Source of the DNA: Brevibacterium ravenspurgense
Lineage (GTDB): Bacteria; Actinomycetota; Actinomycetes; Actinomycetales; Brevibacteriaceae
Direction: 5' to 3'
Length of the DNA: 64,000 nt
Assembly: GCF_001584615.1 (NCBI RefSeq)
Contig: NZ_LQQC01000008.1
Coordinates: 62,001 to 126,000 of the forward strand
Shown here: piece after piece, positions 1 through 9,234 of the stretch
Layout: each line of letters begins with the position of its first letter
Numbering within the stretch: the stretch's first letter is position 1
Notes under the pieces: generated by a model
Seen by the model: the letters and a program-made list of their open reading frames with translations, nothing else
Database searches by the model: none
Told to the model about the DNA's origin: nothing
Translations under genes and position numbers: made by a program

Positions 1-1
1 C

Positions 2-397
2 AGCCCGCTCGAAGGTGCAAACTTCGTTGACCTGACGGACCTCTACTCCCCGCGCCTGCGCGACATTCTGCGCGGTGTCGATCCCGAACTCAAAGACGGC
101 GTCTACGCACAGTTCCCCGGCCCGCACTACGAAACCCCAGCGGAAGTCCGCATGGCCCGCACCCTCGGAGCTGACCTCGTCGGCATGTCGACCGCCCTCG
201 AAGCAATCGCAGCCCGTGCCACAGGACTGGAAGTCGTGGGCATTTCGCTGGTCACCAACCTCGGTGCCGGAGTGTCCGCCACTCCCCTGTCGCACGCCGA
301 AGTCATCGAAGCCGGACAGGCCGCAGGACCGCGCATCTCAGCGCTGCTGGCCGAAGCCGTCAGCACGATGGCCGAACTGCCCCGACAGGAGCGCTGA
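2..397 (+). CDS. Purine-nucleoside phosphorylase, C-terminal part (5' end outside window)
   Basis: The reading frame is open from base 2 and gives the last 131 residues of a trimeric-type purine nucleoside phosphorylase, which cleaves (deoxy)inosine and guanosine with phosphate to base and (deoxy)ribose-1-phosphate. Visible family motifs are [13 protein letters not shown], the base-binding [11 protein letters not shown] and the segment [13 protein letters not shown] followed by [11 protein letters not shown]. The stop lies 3 nt before the ATG of the phosphosugar mutase, so the two are probably co-transcribed; that fits a salvage pair in which the mutase takes the pentose-1-phosphate. The N-terminus and start cannot be judged. 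Confidence 0.93.
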   Translation, partial: SPLEGANFVDLTDLYSPRLRDILRGVDPELKDGVYAQFPGPHYETPAEVRMARTLGADLVGMSTALEAIAARATGLEVVGISLVTNLGAGVSATPLSHAEVIEAGQAAGPRISALLAEAVSTMAELPRQER

Positions 398-400
398 GCC

Positions 401-2221
401 ATGATCGCCGACCGCTTCACAGATGGCTTCGACCCCGAAATCGTCAAAGCTTGGATTGCTGACGACCCCAACCCCGTTACCGCCGCAGCCCTGCAGAAGC
501 AGCTGGATGCAGCCACGGGCGAACCCGGTGAGGCCGCCAACCGTGCAATCGCCGACATCACCGAGGGCTTCCAGGGCCTCCTGCAGTTCGGCACGGCCGG
601 CCTGCGCGGCGAAATCGGGCCCGGCCCCAGCCGCATGAACGCAGCCGTCGTCACCCGTGCTGCGGCAGGACTCGCGGCGGCTCTGCGCGATGTTGTCGGT
701 GAGGGCTTCACCGTCGCCATCGGCTGCGATGCCCGCCACGGGTCAGCTGACTTCGCCCGCATCACCGCCGCCGTCGTCACCCAGGCCGGCGGCCACGCCA
801 TGCTCCTGCCGCCACAGCTGCCCACACCGCTGTTGGCCTTCGCAGTCAAGCACCTGGGCACCGACGCCGGTGTCATGGTCACCGCCAGCCACAACCCGCC
901 CCAAGACAACGGCTACAAGGTCTACCTTGGCGAGCGGCCCCTCATCGGCGCGGCTCGCGCTGCCGCAGACGCCGACGGACGCGAACTCACCGACGCTGAG
1001 CTCGAAGCGCTCACGGCAGGTGCCGGCGCGCAGATCGTCGAACCTTTCGACGCGTTCATTGCCGGCAAAATCGCCGAGGTGCCGTCTGTCGGCGGCATGG
1101 ACCTGCCGGACACCGGCTGGACGGAACTGGGCGACGAGGTGCTCGAGGCCTACACCGACCGGCTTGCCGAATTCACCGACATGGCGGGTGCCCGCCAAAC
1201 TGAACCGCTGACAATCGTCTACACCGCCATGCACGGTGTGGGCGGCCAGACAGCGCTGCGTGTTCTTGAGCAGGCCGGCTTCACGGATGTTCACGTAGTC
1301 GACCAGCAGCACCAGCCCGACCCCGATTTCCCCACCGTCGCATTCCCCAACCCGGAAGAACCCGGTGCGCTCGACCTCGCCTTCGCCAAGGCGCGCGAGG
1401 TCGGGGCAGACCTCATCATCGCCAACGACCCGGATGCCGACCGCGTATCGGCCGCCATCCCGGATCCGCGGGAGGAAAGCGGCTACCGCCAGCTTTCCGG
1501 TGACGAGGTGGGGCTCCTGCTGGCCGAATTCATGGCCGGCACCGTGCGGGCTCGCCAGGCTGTGGGCGAAGCGTGCGTCATGGCGAACTCGATCGTGTCC
1601 TCAACCGCTGTTGCCCAGTTGGCGGCCAACCGCGGCATTGCACACCGCGAAACGCTGACCGGCTTCAAATGGATCACCCGCGTACCCGGCCTGGTGTACG
1701 GCTACGAGGAAGCACTCGGCTACTGCGTCGATCCCGAGGCTGTGCGTGACAAGGACGGCATCAGTGCGGCCGTCGTCTTCGCCGGTCTGGTCTCCAAGCT
1801 CAAGAGCACAGGGCTGACCGTTGAAGATCAGCTGGATGACATTCGCCAGCGCGATGGTGTTTTCCTCACTGCCCCGCTGACCTTCCGCTTTGAGGACGTC
1901 GACAAGATCACCGCGGCAGTTGATTCGCTGCGCAGCACCCCTCCTGCCGAACTTGCCGGGCTGGATGTTGTTGAGGTCATCGACCTTGCCGCCGGCAGTG
2001 ATGAGCTGCCGCCCACCAACGGCATCAAACTGCGCCTGGAAGGCGGTGACCGGATCATCATCCGTCCGTCGGGAACCGAACCGAAGCTCAAGTGCTACCT
2101 GGAAACGGTCGCACCGGCTGATGGCTTCGATTCCCCCGAGGACGTGCGCACCGCGGTTGCCGAATGCCGCCAGCGCCTGTCCGCGCTCTCAGCCGCACTC
2201 GGCGCATACCTGGGGCTGTAA
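401..2221 (+). CDS. Phospho-sugar mutase (phosphoglucomutase/phosphomannomutase/phosphopentomutase family)
   Basis: 606-residue alpha-D-phosphohexomutase superfamily enzyme. The phosphoserine loop TASHNP is at residues 161-166 (Ser163), the metal loop NDPDADR at 342-348, a sugar-binding GYEEALGY follows, and the phosphate-binding RPSGTEPK starts at 555. The long N-terminal segment and TASHNPPQDNGYKVY resemble the PGM2/PgcA branch, whose members can interconvert pentose-1- and pentose-5-phosphates. Its place directly behind purine nucleoside phosphorylase and facing deoC/deoA suggests it supplies (deoxy)ribose-5-phosphate here, but a role as phosphoglucomutase or phosphomannomutase is equally possible from sequence alone. 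Confidence 0.9.
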   Translation: MIADRFTDGFDPEIVKAWIADDPNPVTAAALQKQLDAATGEPGEAANRAIADITEGFQGLLQFGTAGLRGEIGPGPSRMNAAVVTRAAAGLAAALRDVVGEGFTVAIGCDARHGSADFARITAAVVTQAGGHAMLLPPQLPTPLLAFAVKHLGTDAGVMVTASHNPPQDNGYKVYLGERPLIGAARAAADADGRELTDAELEALTAGAGAQIVEPFDAFIAGKIAEVPSVGGMDLPDTGWTELGDEVLEAYTDRLAEFTDMAGARQTEPLTIVYTAMHGVGGQTALRVLEQAGFTDVHVVDQQHQPDPDFPTVAFPNPEEPGALDLAFAKAREVGADLIIANDPDADRVSAAIPDPREESGYRQLSGDEVGLLLAEFMAGTVRARQAVGEACVMANSIVSSTAVAQLAANRGIAHRETLTGFKWITRVPGLVYGYEEALGYCVDPEAVRDKDGISAAVVFAGLVSKLKSTGLTVEDQLDDIRQRDGVFLTAPLTFRFEDVDKITAAVDSLRSTPPAELAGLDVVEVIDLAAGSDELPPTNGIKLRLEGGDRIIIRPSGTEPKLKCYLETVAPADGFDSPEDVRTAVAECRQRLSALSAALGAYLGL

Positions 2222-2292
2222 AAGCTCACGCCGAAAGCCCGCGGACCGGCCGCCGAACCTCGGCACACCGCGGAACCACACCCTGAAACCAC

Positions 2293-2330
2293 AAATCCAC
2301 CCGTTAGCCGTGCGGCTAGCGGGTGGATTT
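2293..2330. terminator. Strong hairpin between convergent mutase and deoC genes
   Basis: 17-nt arms at 2293-2309 and 2314-2330 pair around a 4-nt loop, with one G-U pair. The hairpin sits between the + mutase stop and the - deoC stop and is followed on + by a T-rich stretch. It probably terminates both transcripts. The arm sequence GCTAACGGGTGGATT is shared with the repeat block at 50.5-51.2 kb. Confidence 0.75.
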
Positions 2331-2412
2331 GTTGCTATTGGGAGTTTTTGCGGCTAAGGGGTGTTTTCCATCTGACGGGTGTTTCCGTGCAGTCCGCAGG
2401 CAAAACACCCCG
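2293..2412. repeat. Isolated relative of the 50.5-51.2 kb hairpin repeat (family R2)
   Basis: This stretch holds GTTAGCC/GGCTAGCGGGTGGATT, then GGCTAAGGGGTGTTTT near 2352-2367 and an inverted AAAACACCCC at 2401-2410. These are the same building blocks (GCTAACGGGTGGATTC and GCTAAGGGGTGTTTC) that make up the three tandem copies upstream of guaA's 3' end, about 48 kb away. Confidence 0.6.
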
Positions 2413-2445
2413 CAGCCGAGTCAATCTAGAACCGAAGCCAGAACC

Positions 2446-3120
2446 TCAGTCTTCGAAGCCTTCCAGCACTGCGGCGGAACCGGACAGTCCCAGGCGGGAT
2501 GCGCCGGCTTCAATCATTTCGCGTGCAGCTTCTGCCGAGCGGATGCCGCCGGAGGCTTTAACGCCCAGGGCGTCGCCAACGGTCTTGCGCATGATGGCCA
2601 CGGCGTGTGCCGAAGCTCCGCCAGCCGGGTGGAAGCCGGTGGAGGTCTTCACGAAGTGGGCACCGGCGCGCACCGAGGCTTCGCAGGCGGCGACGATTTC
2701 GTCGTCTTCAAGCGCTGCGGATTCGATGATGACCTTGACCAGAGCATCGTGCCCGGCCTTCTTGGCGGCATCTGCAACTGCTTCAACAACACCGCGGATG
2801 TCAGCTTCCACGTCATCCCACAGGCCGGCCTTGGCCGCACCGATGTTGATGACCATGTCGACTTCCTGAGCGCCCTGTTCGACAGCCAGCGCCGCCTCGG
2901 CAGCCTTGATCTGGGGTGCGACAGCACCGGAGGGGAACCCGCAGACCGTGGCGATCACAAGGTCACCTGTGTCCTTCAGCGGCAGAGCCGACGGCGACAC
3001 GCACACGGCAAGCACGCCGAGGCCCTTGGCTTCCTCAACGAGCGAGGCAAAGTCGTCCGGGGTGGATTCGGGCTTGAGCAGCGTGTGGTCGATCATCGCT
3101 GCGACGTCGGTCTTCTTCAT
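2446..3120 (-). CDS. deoC: Deoxyribose-phosphate aldolase
   Basis: 224-residue class I aldolase that splits 2-deoxyribose-5-phosphate into acetaldehyde and glyceraldehyde-3-phosphate. The Schiff-base lysine is K158 in HFVKTSTGF, the assisting lysine is K188 in KASGGIR, and VKVIIE precedes them. I place the start at the ATG at 3118-3120, because AAGGAG lies 6 nt upstream and the protein then begins [18 protein letters not shown] as usual. A GTG at 3136-3138 that overlaps the deoA stop (GTGA) would add six residues. It is the last gene of the nucleoside uptake and breakdown operon. Confidence 0.95.
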   Translation of the reverse strand: MKKTDVAAMIDHTLLKPESTPDDFASLVEEAKGLGVLAVCVSPSALPLKDTGDLVIATVCGFPSGAVAPQIKAAEAALAVEQGAQEVDMVINIGAAKAGLWDDVEADIRGVVEAVADAAKKAGHDALVKVIIESAALEDDEIVAACEASVRAGAHFVKTSTGFHPAGGASAHAVAIMRKTVGDALGVKASGGIRSAEAAREMIEAGASRLGLSGSAAVLEGFED

Positions 3121-3134
3121 AATGCTCCTTGAGT

Positions 3135-4436
3135 TCACTTGATGTGGTCGAAGATGGCCGAGGTGGATTCGGCAGCCTCTGTCGCTTCCGGGCTTCCTGC
3201 CGGGGCGATCGCAGTTGCCCCCTCAAGGCTTTCGAGGGCTCGGTCGAAGCGCTGAGCTTCATCGGTGTAAAGGGTCATGAGCGGCGCGCCGGCTTCGACG
3301 GCGTCACCGGGCTTGGCGTGCAGGCGGATGCCCGCACCTGCCTGGACAGCGTCACCCGGACGGGCGCGGCCTGCTCCCAGTCGCCACGATGCCTGGCCGA
3401 CCGAAAGAGCGTCCAGGCGGGTGAGAACACCGGATTCGGCAGCCGTGACAACGTGGCTTTCGCGGCCCATCGGCAGCTTCGCGTCCGGGTCGCCGCCCTG
3501 TGCGCTGATCATCTGGCGCCACTTGTCCATGGCGCGTCCGTCCTTGAGGGCTGCGGCAACGTCGACGTCTGTCTTGCCGACGAGTGCCAGCATTTCCTGT
3601 GCCAGTGCGACGGTGAGTTCAACGACGTCGGCCGGGCCACCGCCGGCCAGAACCTCGACGCTTTCCTCAACTTCGATCGCATTGCCAACGGCGAGCCCCA
3701 GCGGAGTGTCCATGTCGGTGATGAACGCGGATGTTGCGGTGCCGGCAGCCTTGCCGAGTTCAACCATGGTGCGGGCAAGCTCTTCGGCTTTCTGGCGGTC
3801 CTTCATGAAAGCACCGGAACCCGTTTTGACGTCCAGGACGAGAGCTTCTGTGCCTTCCGCGATCTTCTTGGACATGATCGACGATGCAATGAGCGGAATC
3901 GTGTCGACAATCCCGGTGATGTCACGCAGCGCGTACAGCTTCTTGTCTGCAGGTGCCAGGCCTTCTGTGGTTTCGCAGATGATGGCGCCGACCTCGTCCA
4001 GCTGCTTCACGATGCCCTCGGTGGAAATCGCTCCGTGCCAGCCGGGAATCGCTTCGAGTTTGTCCAGCGTGCCGCCGGTGTGGCCGAGGCCGCGGCCGGA
4101 CAGCTGAGGCACTGCGACATCGAACACTGCAACCAGCGGGGCCAGCGGCAGCGTGATCTTGTCGCCCACACCGCCGGTGGAGTGCTTGTCCGTGGTGGGC
4201 ACTGACAGGCTGGAGAAGTCCAGCGTCTGCCCGGAATTGATCATGGCCTGCGTCCAGCGCGTGATTTCGCGGGATTCCATGCCGTTGAGGAAGATCGCCA
4301 TGCCGAGAGCCGACATCTGTTCGTCAGCGATGACACCGCGGGTGTAGGCGTCGATTGTCCAGTCGATCTGTTCGTCTGTCAGGGATTTGCCGTCGCGCTT
4401 GGCGATGATGATGTCTACGGCGTCGAACTTTTCCAC
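3135..4436 (-). CDS. deoA: Thymidine/pyrimidine-nucleoside phosphorylase
   Basis: 433-residue family II nucleoside phosphorylase that converts thymidine or deoxyuridine plus phosphate to base and 2-deoxyribose-1-phosphate. The phosphate and pyrimidine signature [10 protein letters not shown] is at residues 84-93, followed by [17 protein letters not shown]. The start is GTG at 4434-4436, with GAGGAG about 8 nt upstream. It lies 12 nt after cdd, which would supply deoxyuridine, and ends against deoC, which uses the sugar product after isomerisation. The order cdd-deoA-deoC behind an uptake system is a typical actinobacterial pyrimidine salvage operon. Confidence 0.95.
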   Translation of the reverse strand: MEKFDAVDIIIAKRDGKSLTDEQIDWTIDAYTRGVIADEQMSALGMAIFLNGMESREITRWTQAMINSGQTLDFSSLSVPTTDKHSTGGVGDKITLPLAPLVAVFDVAVPQLSGRGLGHTGGTLDKLEAIPGWHGAISTEGIVKQLDEVGAIICETTEGLAPADKKLYALRDITGIVDTIPLIASSIMSKKIAEGTEALVLDVKTGSGAFMKDRQKAEELARTMVELGKAAGTATSAFITDMDTPLGLAVGNAIEVEESVEVLAGGGPADVVELTVALAQEMLALVGKTDVDVAAALKDGRAMDKWRQMISAQGGDPDAKLPMGRESHVVTAAESGVLTRLDALSVGQASWRLGAGRARPGDAVQAGAGIRLHAKPGDAVEAGAPLMTLYTDEAQRFDRALESLEGATAIAPAGSPEATEAAESTSAIFDHIK

Positions 4437-4448
4437 GTCGCACGCTCC

Positions 4449-4937
4449 TCAGGGTTGCGGTTGGGTGGTTGTCGTTTCCAGGTGGTCGGGCCCGAATGCT
4501 TCGGGCAGCACGACGGACAGCGGTTGGATGCCGCTGGGCATGTCAAGCAGGAGGTCAGGGCCGCCGAATTCGTACAGCAGCTGCCGGCAGCGACCGCACG
4601 GCACAAGCTTCTTACCTTCGCCGTCACAGCAGCTGAACGCCACGAGCTTCCCTCCCCCGGTGGCTGCCAGCTGCGATACGAGTCCGCATTCGGCGCACAG
4701 GCCCAGGCCGTACGAGGCGTTCTCGACATTGCACCCGGTAATCACGCGGCCGTCGTCGACGAGCGCTGCCACTCCGACCGGGTAGTCGGAGTACGGCGCG
4801 TAGGCGTTCTGCATGGCTTGGCGGGCCTGTTCGCGCAGGTTCTCCCACACGTGTTCAGCCACACCGCCCGGCATAGTGCCGGGCTGGCTGTTGCCGGTTT
4901 CTGACGAGGTGCCGCTTGCCTGCCCTGGCATGTGCAT
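4449..4937 (-). CDS. cdd: Cytidine deaminase
   Basis: Small tetrameric-type cytidine deaminase that converts (deoxy)cytidine to (deoxy)uridine. With the start at 4937 it has 162 residues; CNVENASYG is at 69-77, the zinc/proton-shuttle C81-A-E83 follows, and the other zinc cysteines are C114 and C117 in PCGRCRQ. The ATG at 4935-4937 overlaps the permease stop (TGATG), so translation is probably coupled. About 25 N-terminal residues (QASGTSSETG...) have no family counterpart; an in-frame ATG at 4872-4874 would give a 141-residue protein nearer the usual length, so the start is uncertain. The extra segment includes a Gly-Thr-Ser tract encoded by the recurrent CGAGGTGCCG motif. Confidence 0.92.
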   Translation of the reverse strand: MHMPGQASGTSSETGNSQPGTMPGGVAEHVWENLREQARQAMQNAYAPYSDYPVGVAALVDDGRVITGCNVENASYGLGLCAECGLVSQLAATGGGKLVAFSCCDGEGKKLVPCGRCRQLLYEFGGPDLLLDMPSGIQPLSVVLPEAFGPDHLETTTTQPQP

Positions 4938-6211
4938 CACTGCTTGGAGTAGGGAATGCCTTCGGCGGCCGGTGCGCGGACTTTGCCGACGAATCCTGCC
5001 ACGGCGAAGATCGTGACGATGTACGGCAGCATGAGCAGCAGGTCCGGCGGGATGGGCGAGCCGATGGCCGACAGCGAATTGCCGAGGTTCTTGGCGAACC
5101 CGAACAGCAGCGCGGCCATGAGCGCACCGCGCGGGTTCCACTTGCCGAGGATCATGGCTGCCAGGGCGATGTAGCCCTGTCCGGCGGTCATTTCCTTGCC
5201 GAATGCCAGGCCCGAGCCGACGGTGAAGAACGCGCCGCCCAGGCCGGCGATTGCGCCGGCCATGATGGTGTTGAGCACGCGGCCGCGGTTGACGTTGATG
5301 CCGACGGTGTCGGCTGCGCGCGGGTGTTCGCCGATTGCGCGCAGGCGCAGACCCCACTTGGAGTTGAACAGCGCGATCTGCAGAACGGCCACGAGGATGT
5401 ACATGAGGTACACGAGGATGTTCTGGTTGAACAGCACCGGCCCGATGATCGGAATGTCCGACAGCACGGGCACGGGCAACGCCGGAAGGCGCATGGAGCG
5501 GTTCCACTGTTCCGGATTGTCCGACAGGACGGTCGAAAAGAAGAAGCTGGTCAGACCGACTACGAGGACGTTGAGGACAACACCGATGATGATCTGATCG
5601 ACCCAGTAGCGCACCGCGAAGAACACCAGGACGATTGCCACGAGCACACCGCCGATCGGTGCGGCGATAAGACCTACGTAGGGGTTGCCGACAAGCGAGG
5701 CGACGACTGCTGCAACAAACGCACCGGCCAGCAGCTGGCCTTCAATTGCGATGTTGATGATGCCGGCACGTTCGCCTACCAGGCCGCACATGGCACCGAA
5801 GATCAGCGGAACCGACAGGGCGAGTGCACCAGCGAGCAGCGAGGTTGCGGGGATCACGCCGGATCCGGCACCCGACCAGGCGAGGAACGCGATGACGAAC
5901 AGCACGCCGACGGCAACGGGAAGCCAGTTGCCGATTGTGATGCGCTTGAGCTGACCCCAGAACGACACTCCGGCCAGGATTACAAGCAGCAGGCCGAGCA
6001 CAATGCCGGTGGTTTTGGCATCGACGGTGATGTTCGGGATGTGGAAGAAGTCGCCCTGCTGGCCAAGCTGGAACGTGGCCTTGCGGCCGCTTTCGGCAGC
6101 GAAGCCGAAGGCCACCAGGGCGATGAAGGCCAGGACACCGTAGACGACCGGGAACTTCCAGTCCCGCGGTGCTAGCTTCTGGGTGCTGTGAACGCTGGTC
6201 TGTGTGCTCAT
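4937..6211 (-). CDS. Nucleoside ABC transporter permease (BmpA-type system, second permease)
   Basis: 424-residue BPD_transp_2 family membrane protein with about ten hydrophobic segments, from GVLAFIALVAFGFAA near residue 30 to LLMLPYIVTIFAVAGF near 400. The cytoplasmic motif GLRLRAIGEHPRAADTVGINV (sugar/nucleoside permease EAA-like loop) lies around residue 290. With the neighbouring permease it would form the channel of an inner-membrane nucleoside importer. Its ATG at 6209-6211 overlaps the upstream permease stop as ATGA, and its own stop overlaps the cdd start. Substrate is inferred from the operon, not from the protein. Confidence 0.9.
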   Translation of the reverse strand: MSTQTSVHSTQKLAPRDWKFPVVYGVLAFIALVAFGFAAESGRKATFQLGQQGDFFHIPNITVDAKTTGIVLGLLLVILAGVSFWGQLKRITIGNWLPVAVGVLFVIAFLAWSGAGSGVIPATSLLAGALALSVPLIFGAMCGLVGERAGIINIAIEGQLLAGAFVAAVVASLVGNPYVGLIAAPIGGVLVAIVLVFFAVRYWVDQIIIGVVLNVLVVGLTSFFFSTVLSDNPEQWNRSMRLPALPVPVLSDIPIIGPVLFNQNILVYLMYILVAVLQIALFNSKWGLRLRAIGEHPRAADTVGINVNRGRVLNTIMAGAIAGLGGAFFTVGSGLAFGKEMTAGQGYIALAAMILGKWNPRGALMAALLFGFAKNLGNSLSAIGSPIPPDLLLMLPYIVTIFAVAGFVGKVRAPAAEGIPYSKQ

Positions 6212-7539
6212 CGTTCCTCCCCGCCCTTAGCAGCGGCTGCTGTGGTCTGTGCGGCCTCTGCCGCTTCTGTGCTTTCGGCCTTCGCGTCGGCCGAGTCTGC
6301 CGCCGCTGCACCTGTCGAGGTGCCGCTCGACTTCGTGTCTTCACGGCGCTTCTCAATGGGCTCCGGCAGGCGGAAGATGGCCCTGACCAGCGGGGGTGCC
6401 GCAATGAGCAGGACGATGATCGACTGCACGACGAGCACGATGTCAATCGGCGTGCCGGTCTGGGCCTGCATGAGGTAGCCGCCGGCTTTGAAGCCGCCGA
6501 AGAGGATGCCGGCGAAGAACACGCCGATTGGGCGAGAACGGCCCAGAAGAGCGACCGTGATGGCGTCGAAGCCGATGGTTCCGGCGATGCCGCCGCCGAC
6601 GTTGCCTTCTGTTGCCAGCACCTGGTTGGCGCCGCCGGCACCGGCCAGCGCACCGGCAATGGCCATGACGACGATCGTCACCTTCGACACTGAAATGCCC
6701 GCGGTGCGAGCTGCGGCCGGGTTCTGTCCGACCATGCGCATTTCGAAGCCGATGGTGGAGCGCTCCAGCAGCCACCAGATGATGGCAGTGGCGAGGATCG
6801 CGATGATGAAGCCGATGTGCAGGCGGAACGGATCCGGCAGGATCTTGAAGAAGTGCGCGGTCGAATCGATGTTCGCCGTCAGCGGGATCGACCCTTCTTT
6901 GTGCTTGTACCACTCCTGCTTGAGCAGGTAGGCCATGAGGTACAGCGCGATCGAGTTGAGCATGATCGTCACGATCACTTCGTTCGCGCCGGTCTTGGCC
7001 TTAAGCACACCGGCAATGGATGCCCAGATGGCGCCGGCGAGCATACCGCCGACGAGCGCCACGATCATGTGGAGAACAACCGGCAGGTGCATCGCGTACC
7101 CCAGGTAACCGCCGACGATCGCACCCAGGATCACCTGACCCTGACCACCGATGTTGAACAGTCCGGAGCGGAAGGCCAACGCAATGCCGAGCGCGGTGAG
7201 GATCAGCGGGGTTCCCGACACCAGCGATTCGGTCAGCGGGCGCACGGAGCGCACAAAGGAGTTCGCGTTCCAGTCGAACACGGCACCTCGGAAGAGAGCC
7301 GAATAGGCTTCGAGAACCGAGTGGAACGCGTAGTAGAAGAAGTCGCTGGGGCGGGCGAAGATGTAGCCGGCTGCCCGCTGAACGTCAGAATCGGCCAGGA
7401 TGATGAGCACGGCGCCGGCGACCAGGGCGATGACAATCGCCAGGACCGACACCAGCCAGCTGCCCGACAGCAGTCCGCGGATGATGCTCTGACGCGCACT
7501 GCCCCGGGCAGTGCTGCCGGCAGTGGTCTTCTGATTCAT
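6208..7539 (-). CDS. Nucleoside ABC transporter permease (BmpA-type system, first permease)
   Basis: 443-residue BPD_transp_2 permease. Hydrophobic segments begin at LLSGSWLVSVLAIVIALVAG, and the conserved cytoplasmic loop MRMVGQNPAAARTAGISVSK is near residue 270. The C-terminal 50 residues are a charged Ala/Glu/Ser-rich tail (SSGTSTGAAAADSADAK), outside the family domain, that includes one of the recurrent Gly-Thr-Ser tracts. The start ATG at 7537-7539 overlaps the ATPase stop (ATGA) and the stop overlaps the next permease in the same way, so ATPase and permeases are translationally coupled. Confidence 0.9.
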   Translation of the reverse strand: MNQKTTAGSTARGSARQSIIRGLLSGSWLVSVLAIVIALVAGAVLIILADSDVQRAAGYIFARPSDFFYYAFHSVLEAYSALFRGAVFDWNANSFVRSVRPLTESLVSGTPLILTALGIALAFRSGLFNIGGQGQVILGAIVGGYLGYAMHLPVVLHMIVALVGGMLAGAIWASIAGVLKAKTGANEVIVTIMLNSIALYLMAYLLKQEWYKHKEGSIPLTANIDSTAHFFKILPDPFRLHIGFIIAILATAIIWWLLERSTIGFEMRMVGQNPAAARTAGISVSKVTIVVMAIAGALAGAGGANQVLATEGNVGGGIAGTIGFDAITVALLGRSRPIGVFFAGILFGGFKAGGYLMQAQTGTPIDIVLVVQSIIVLLIAAPPLVRAIFRLPEPIEKRREDTKSSGTSTGAAAADSADAKAESTEAAEAAQTTAAAAKGGEER

Positions 7540-9110
7540 ACGATGTCCTCCTGGGCTGCCTGGCCGACCTCTGTCACAGCCGAACCGTCGGCAACGCGGG
7601 CGTTGGCTTCTTCTTCGGGCACACCGGCCATCATGAGGCCCAGAACGTCACGCGATGTGCCGCCGGGCACGGTGCCGATGATCTGACCGCGGTACATCAC
7701 GGCGATCCGGTCAGCAAGGTTGAGCACTTCGTCGAGTTCTGTTGACACGATGACGCACGGGGTGCCGTTGTCACGCTCTTCGATGATCCGCTTGTGAACG
7801 AACTCGATGGAGCCGACGTCCAGACCGCGGGTGGGCTGGCTGGCCACGAGCAGACGCAGGTCACGGCCCATTTCACGGGACAGAACAACTTTCTGCTGGT
7901 TGCCGCCGGAAAGAGTGGATATCTGGTCCTGCACGGATCCGCAGCGGATGTCGAACTGTTCGACCTTTTCCAGTGCGGCCGAGCGGATGGCAACCGGGTT
8001 GAGTGCCAGTCCGTTGGCGTAGGGCTTTTGGTCGTACCAGTCGAGAATCATGTTCTCTTCAATCGAGAACCCGGCCACGATGCCGTCGGTCGAACGGTCT
8101 TCGGGAACAAAGCCGATGCCCTTGTTGAGCCTGGCCTTGATCGATGAGGATTCGAGGTTGACGCCGTCAAGTTCAATCGTTCCGGCCGCTGGAGTTTCCA
8201 GGCCGATGATCGCTTCGGCAAGTTCGGTCTGGCCGTTGCCGTCAACGCCGGCGATCGCCAGGATTTCGCCGCGGCGCACTTCGAGCGACACGTTGTTGAG
8301 CGCGGGAAGGTTGTTTTTATCCAGCACCGTCAGATCTGTGACCTTGAGTGCGACATCGCCCGGTTCGGCGGGAGTCTTGGCGGACTTGAGGTTCACTTCG
8401 CGGCCGACCATGGCCGACGCAAGCTCCGCCTCCGAAGATTCCGGGCTGACTTCGCCGACGACCTTGCCGCGGCGGATGACGGTGATGGAGTCCGCAACGG
8501 CGCGGACTTCGCGAAGCTTGTGGGTGATGAACACGATCGATGTACCGCGCTCTTTGAGCTGGCGCATGATTTCGATGAGCTCGTCGGTTTCATGCGGGGT
8601 CAGCACCGCTGTCGGTTCGTCGAGGATGAGCACCTTCGCGTCGCGGGAAAGCGCCTTGATGATTTCGACGCGCTGCTGAGCGCCGACGGGGAGATCTTCG
8701 ATGTAGGCGTCCGGGTCGATGTCGAAGCCGAAGCGAGCCGAGATCTCTTTGACTTTCTCCCGGGCCTGCTTGAGGTCCAGAAGACCGAGCGATTTAGTGG
8801 GCTCGTAGCCCAGGGCCACAGATTCTGCGACCGTGAAGACGGGAATGAGCATGAAGTGCTGGTGCACCATGCCGATGCCTGCCGCGACAGCGTCACCCGG
8901 ACCCGAAAAAGACACGGGGTCGTCGTCAATGAGGATGCGGCCGGCCGTGGGCTCATACAGTCCGTAGAGGACGTTCATGAGTGTCGATTTGCCCGCACCG
9001 TTCTCGCCCAGAAGTGCGTGGATTTCGCCTGGTTCGACGACGAGGTCAATCGAATCGTTGGCGGTGAATTCACCGAACTTCTTCGTGATTCCCTCGAGGG
9101 TGAGTTTCAC
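7536..9110 (-). CDS. Nucleoside ABC transporter ATP-binding protein (tandem ABC domains)
   Basis: 524-residue ATPase with two fused nucleotide-binding domains, as in RbsA/YufO-type importers. Domain 1 has Walker A GENGAGKST (residues 35-43), a degenerate signature VGAQQRVEI and Walker B VLILDEPTAVLT. Domain 2 has the altered P-loop GVDGNGQTE typical of this family and signature LSGGNQQKVVLSREM. It drives the permeases encoded just downstream. Start is GTG at 9108-9110 with GAGGAG 6 nt upstream. The C-terminal tail after the second domain is short. Substrate (nucleosides) is inferred from the operon with cdd/deoA/deoC and a Bmp lipoprotein. Confidence 0.92.
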   Translation of the reverse strand: MKLTLEGITKKFGEFTANDSIDLVVEPGEIHALLGENGAGKSTLMNVLYGLYEPTAGRILIDDDPVSFSGPGDAVAAGIGMVHQHFMLIPVFTVAESVALGYEPTKSLGLLDLKQAREKVKEISARFGFDIDPDAYIEDLPVGAQQRVEIIKALSRDAKVLILDEPTAVLTPHETDELIEIMRQLKERGTSIVFITHKLREVRAVADSITVIRRGKVVGEVSPESSEAELASAMVGREVNLKSAKTPAEPGDVALKVTDLTVLDKNNLPALNNVSLEVRRGEILAIAGVDGNGQTELAEAIIGLETPAAGTIELDGVNLESSSIKARLNKGIGFVPEDRSTDGIVAGFSIEENMILDWYDQKPYANGLALNPVAIRSAALEKVEQFDIRCGSVQDQISTLSGGNQQKVVLSREMGRDLRLLVASQPTRGLDVGSIEFVHKRIIEERDNGTPCVIVSTELDEVLNLADRIAVMYRGQIIGTVPGGTSRDVLGLMMAGVPEEEANARVADGSAVTEVGQAAQEDIV

Positions 9111-9140
9111 TGATTACTCCTCAATACGTGTGGACAGGCA

Positions 9141-9199
9141 CGGTCCCGGCAGGAAGATTCTAACTGCACAGCGGCAGTCGCACTTCCATGCCGGGACCG
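9141..9199 (-). terminator. Attenuator-like hairpin between bmpA and the transporter ATPase gene
   Basis: Perfect 11-nt arms CGGTCCCGGCA (9141-9151) and TGCCGGGACCG (9189-9199) enclose a loop with a further GGAAG/CTTCC pairing. A second small hairpin (TCTC/GAGA flanked by CCGG) follows at about 9197-9220. Lying right after the binding-protein gene, it probably stabilises or partly terminates the transcript so that the lipoprotein is made in excess over ATPase and permeases. There is no long U run. Confidence 0.55.
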
Positions 9200-9234
9200 G
9201 TGTCTCATTTCAGAGACCGGCGCTCAGCGCAAGG

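Noticed and set aside
127-909. 260-codon frame on the minus strand across pnp and the mutase
   Set aside because: It is the antisense shadow of two well-supported genes; composition is Ser/Arg/Ala-rich with no motif. Many similar long antisense frames in this high-G+C window were discarded for the same reason.
4937-5507. Long upstream extension of cytidine deaminase
   Set aside because: The extra 190 codons run out of frame through the permease gene and lack homology; the enzyme starts at 4937 or 4874.
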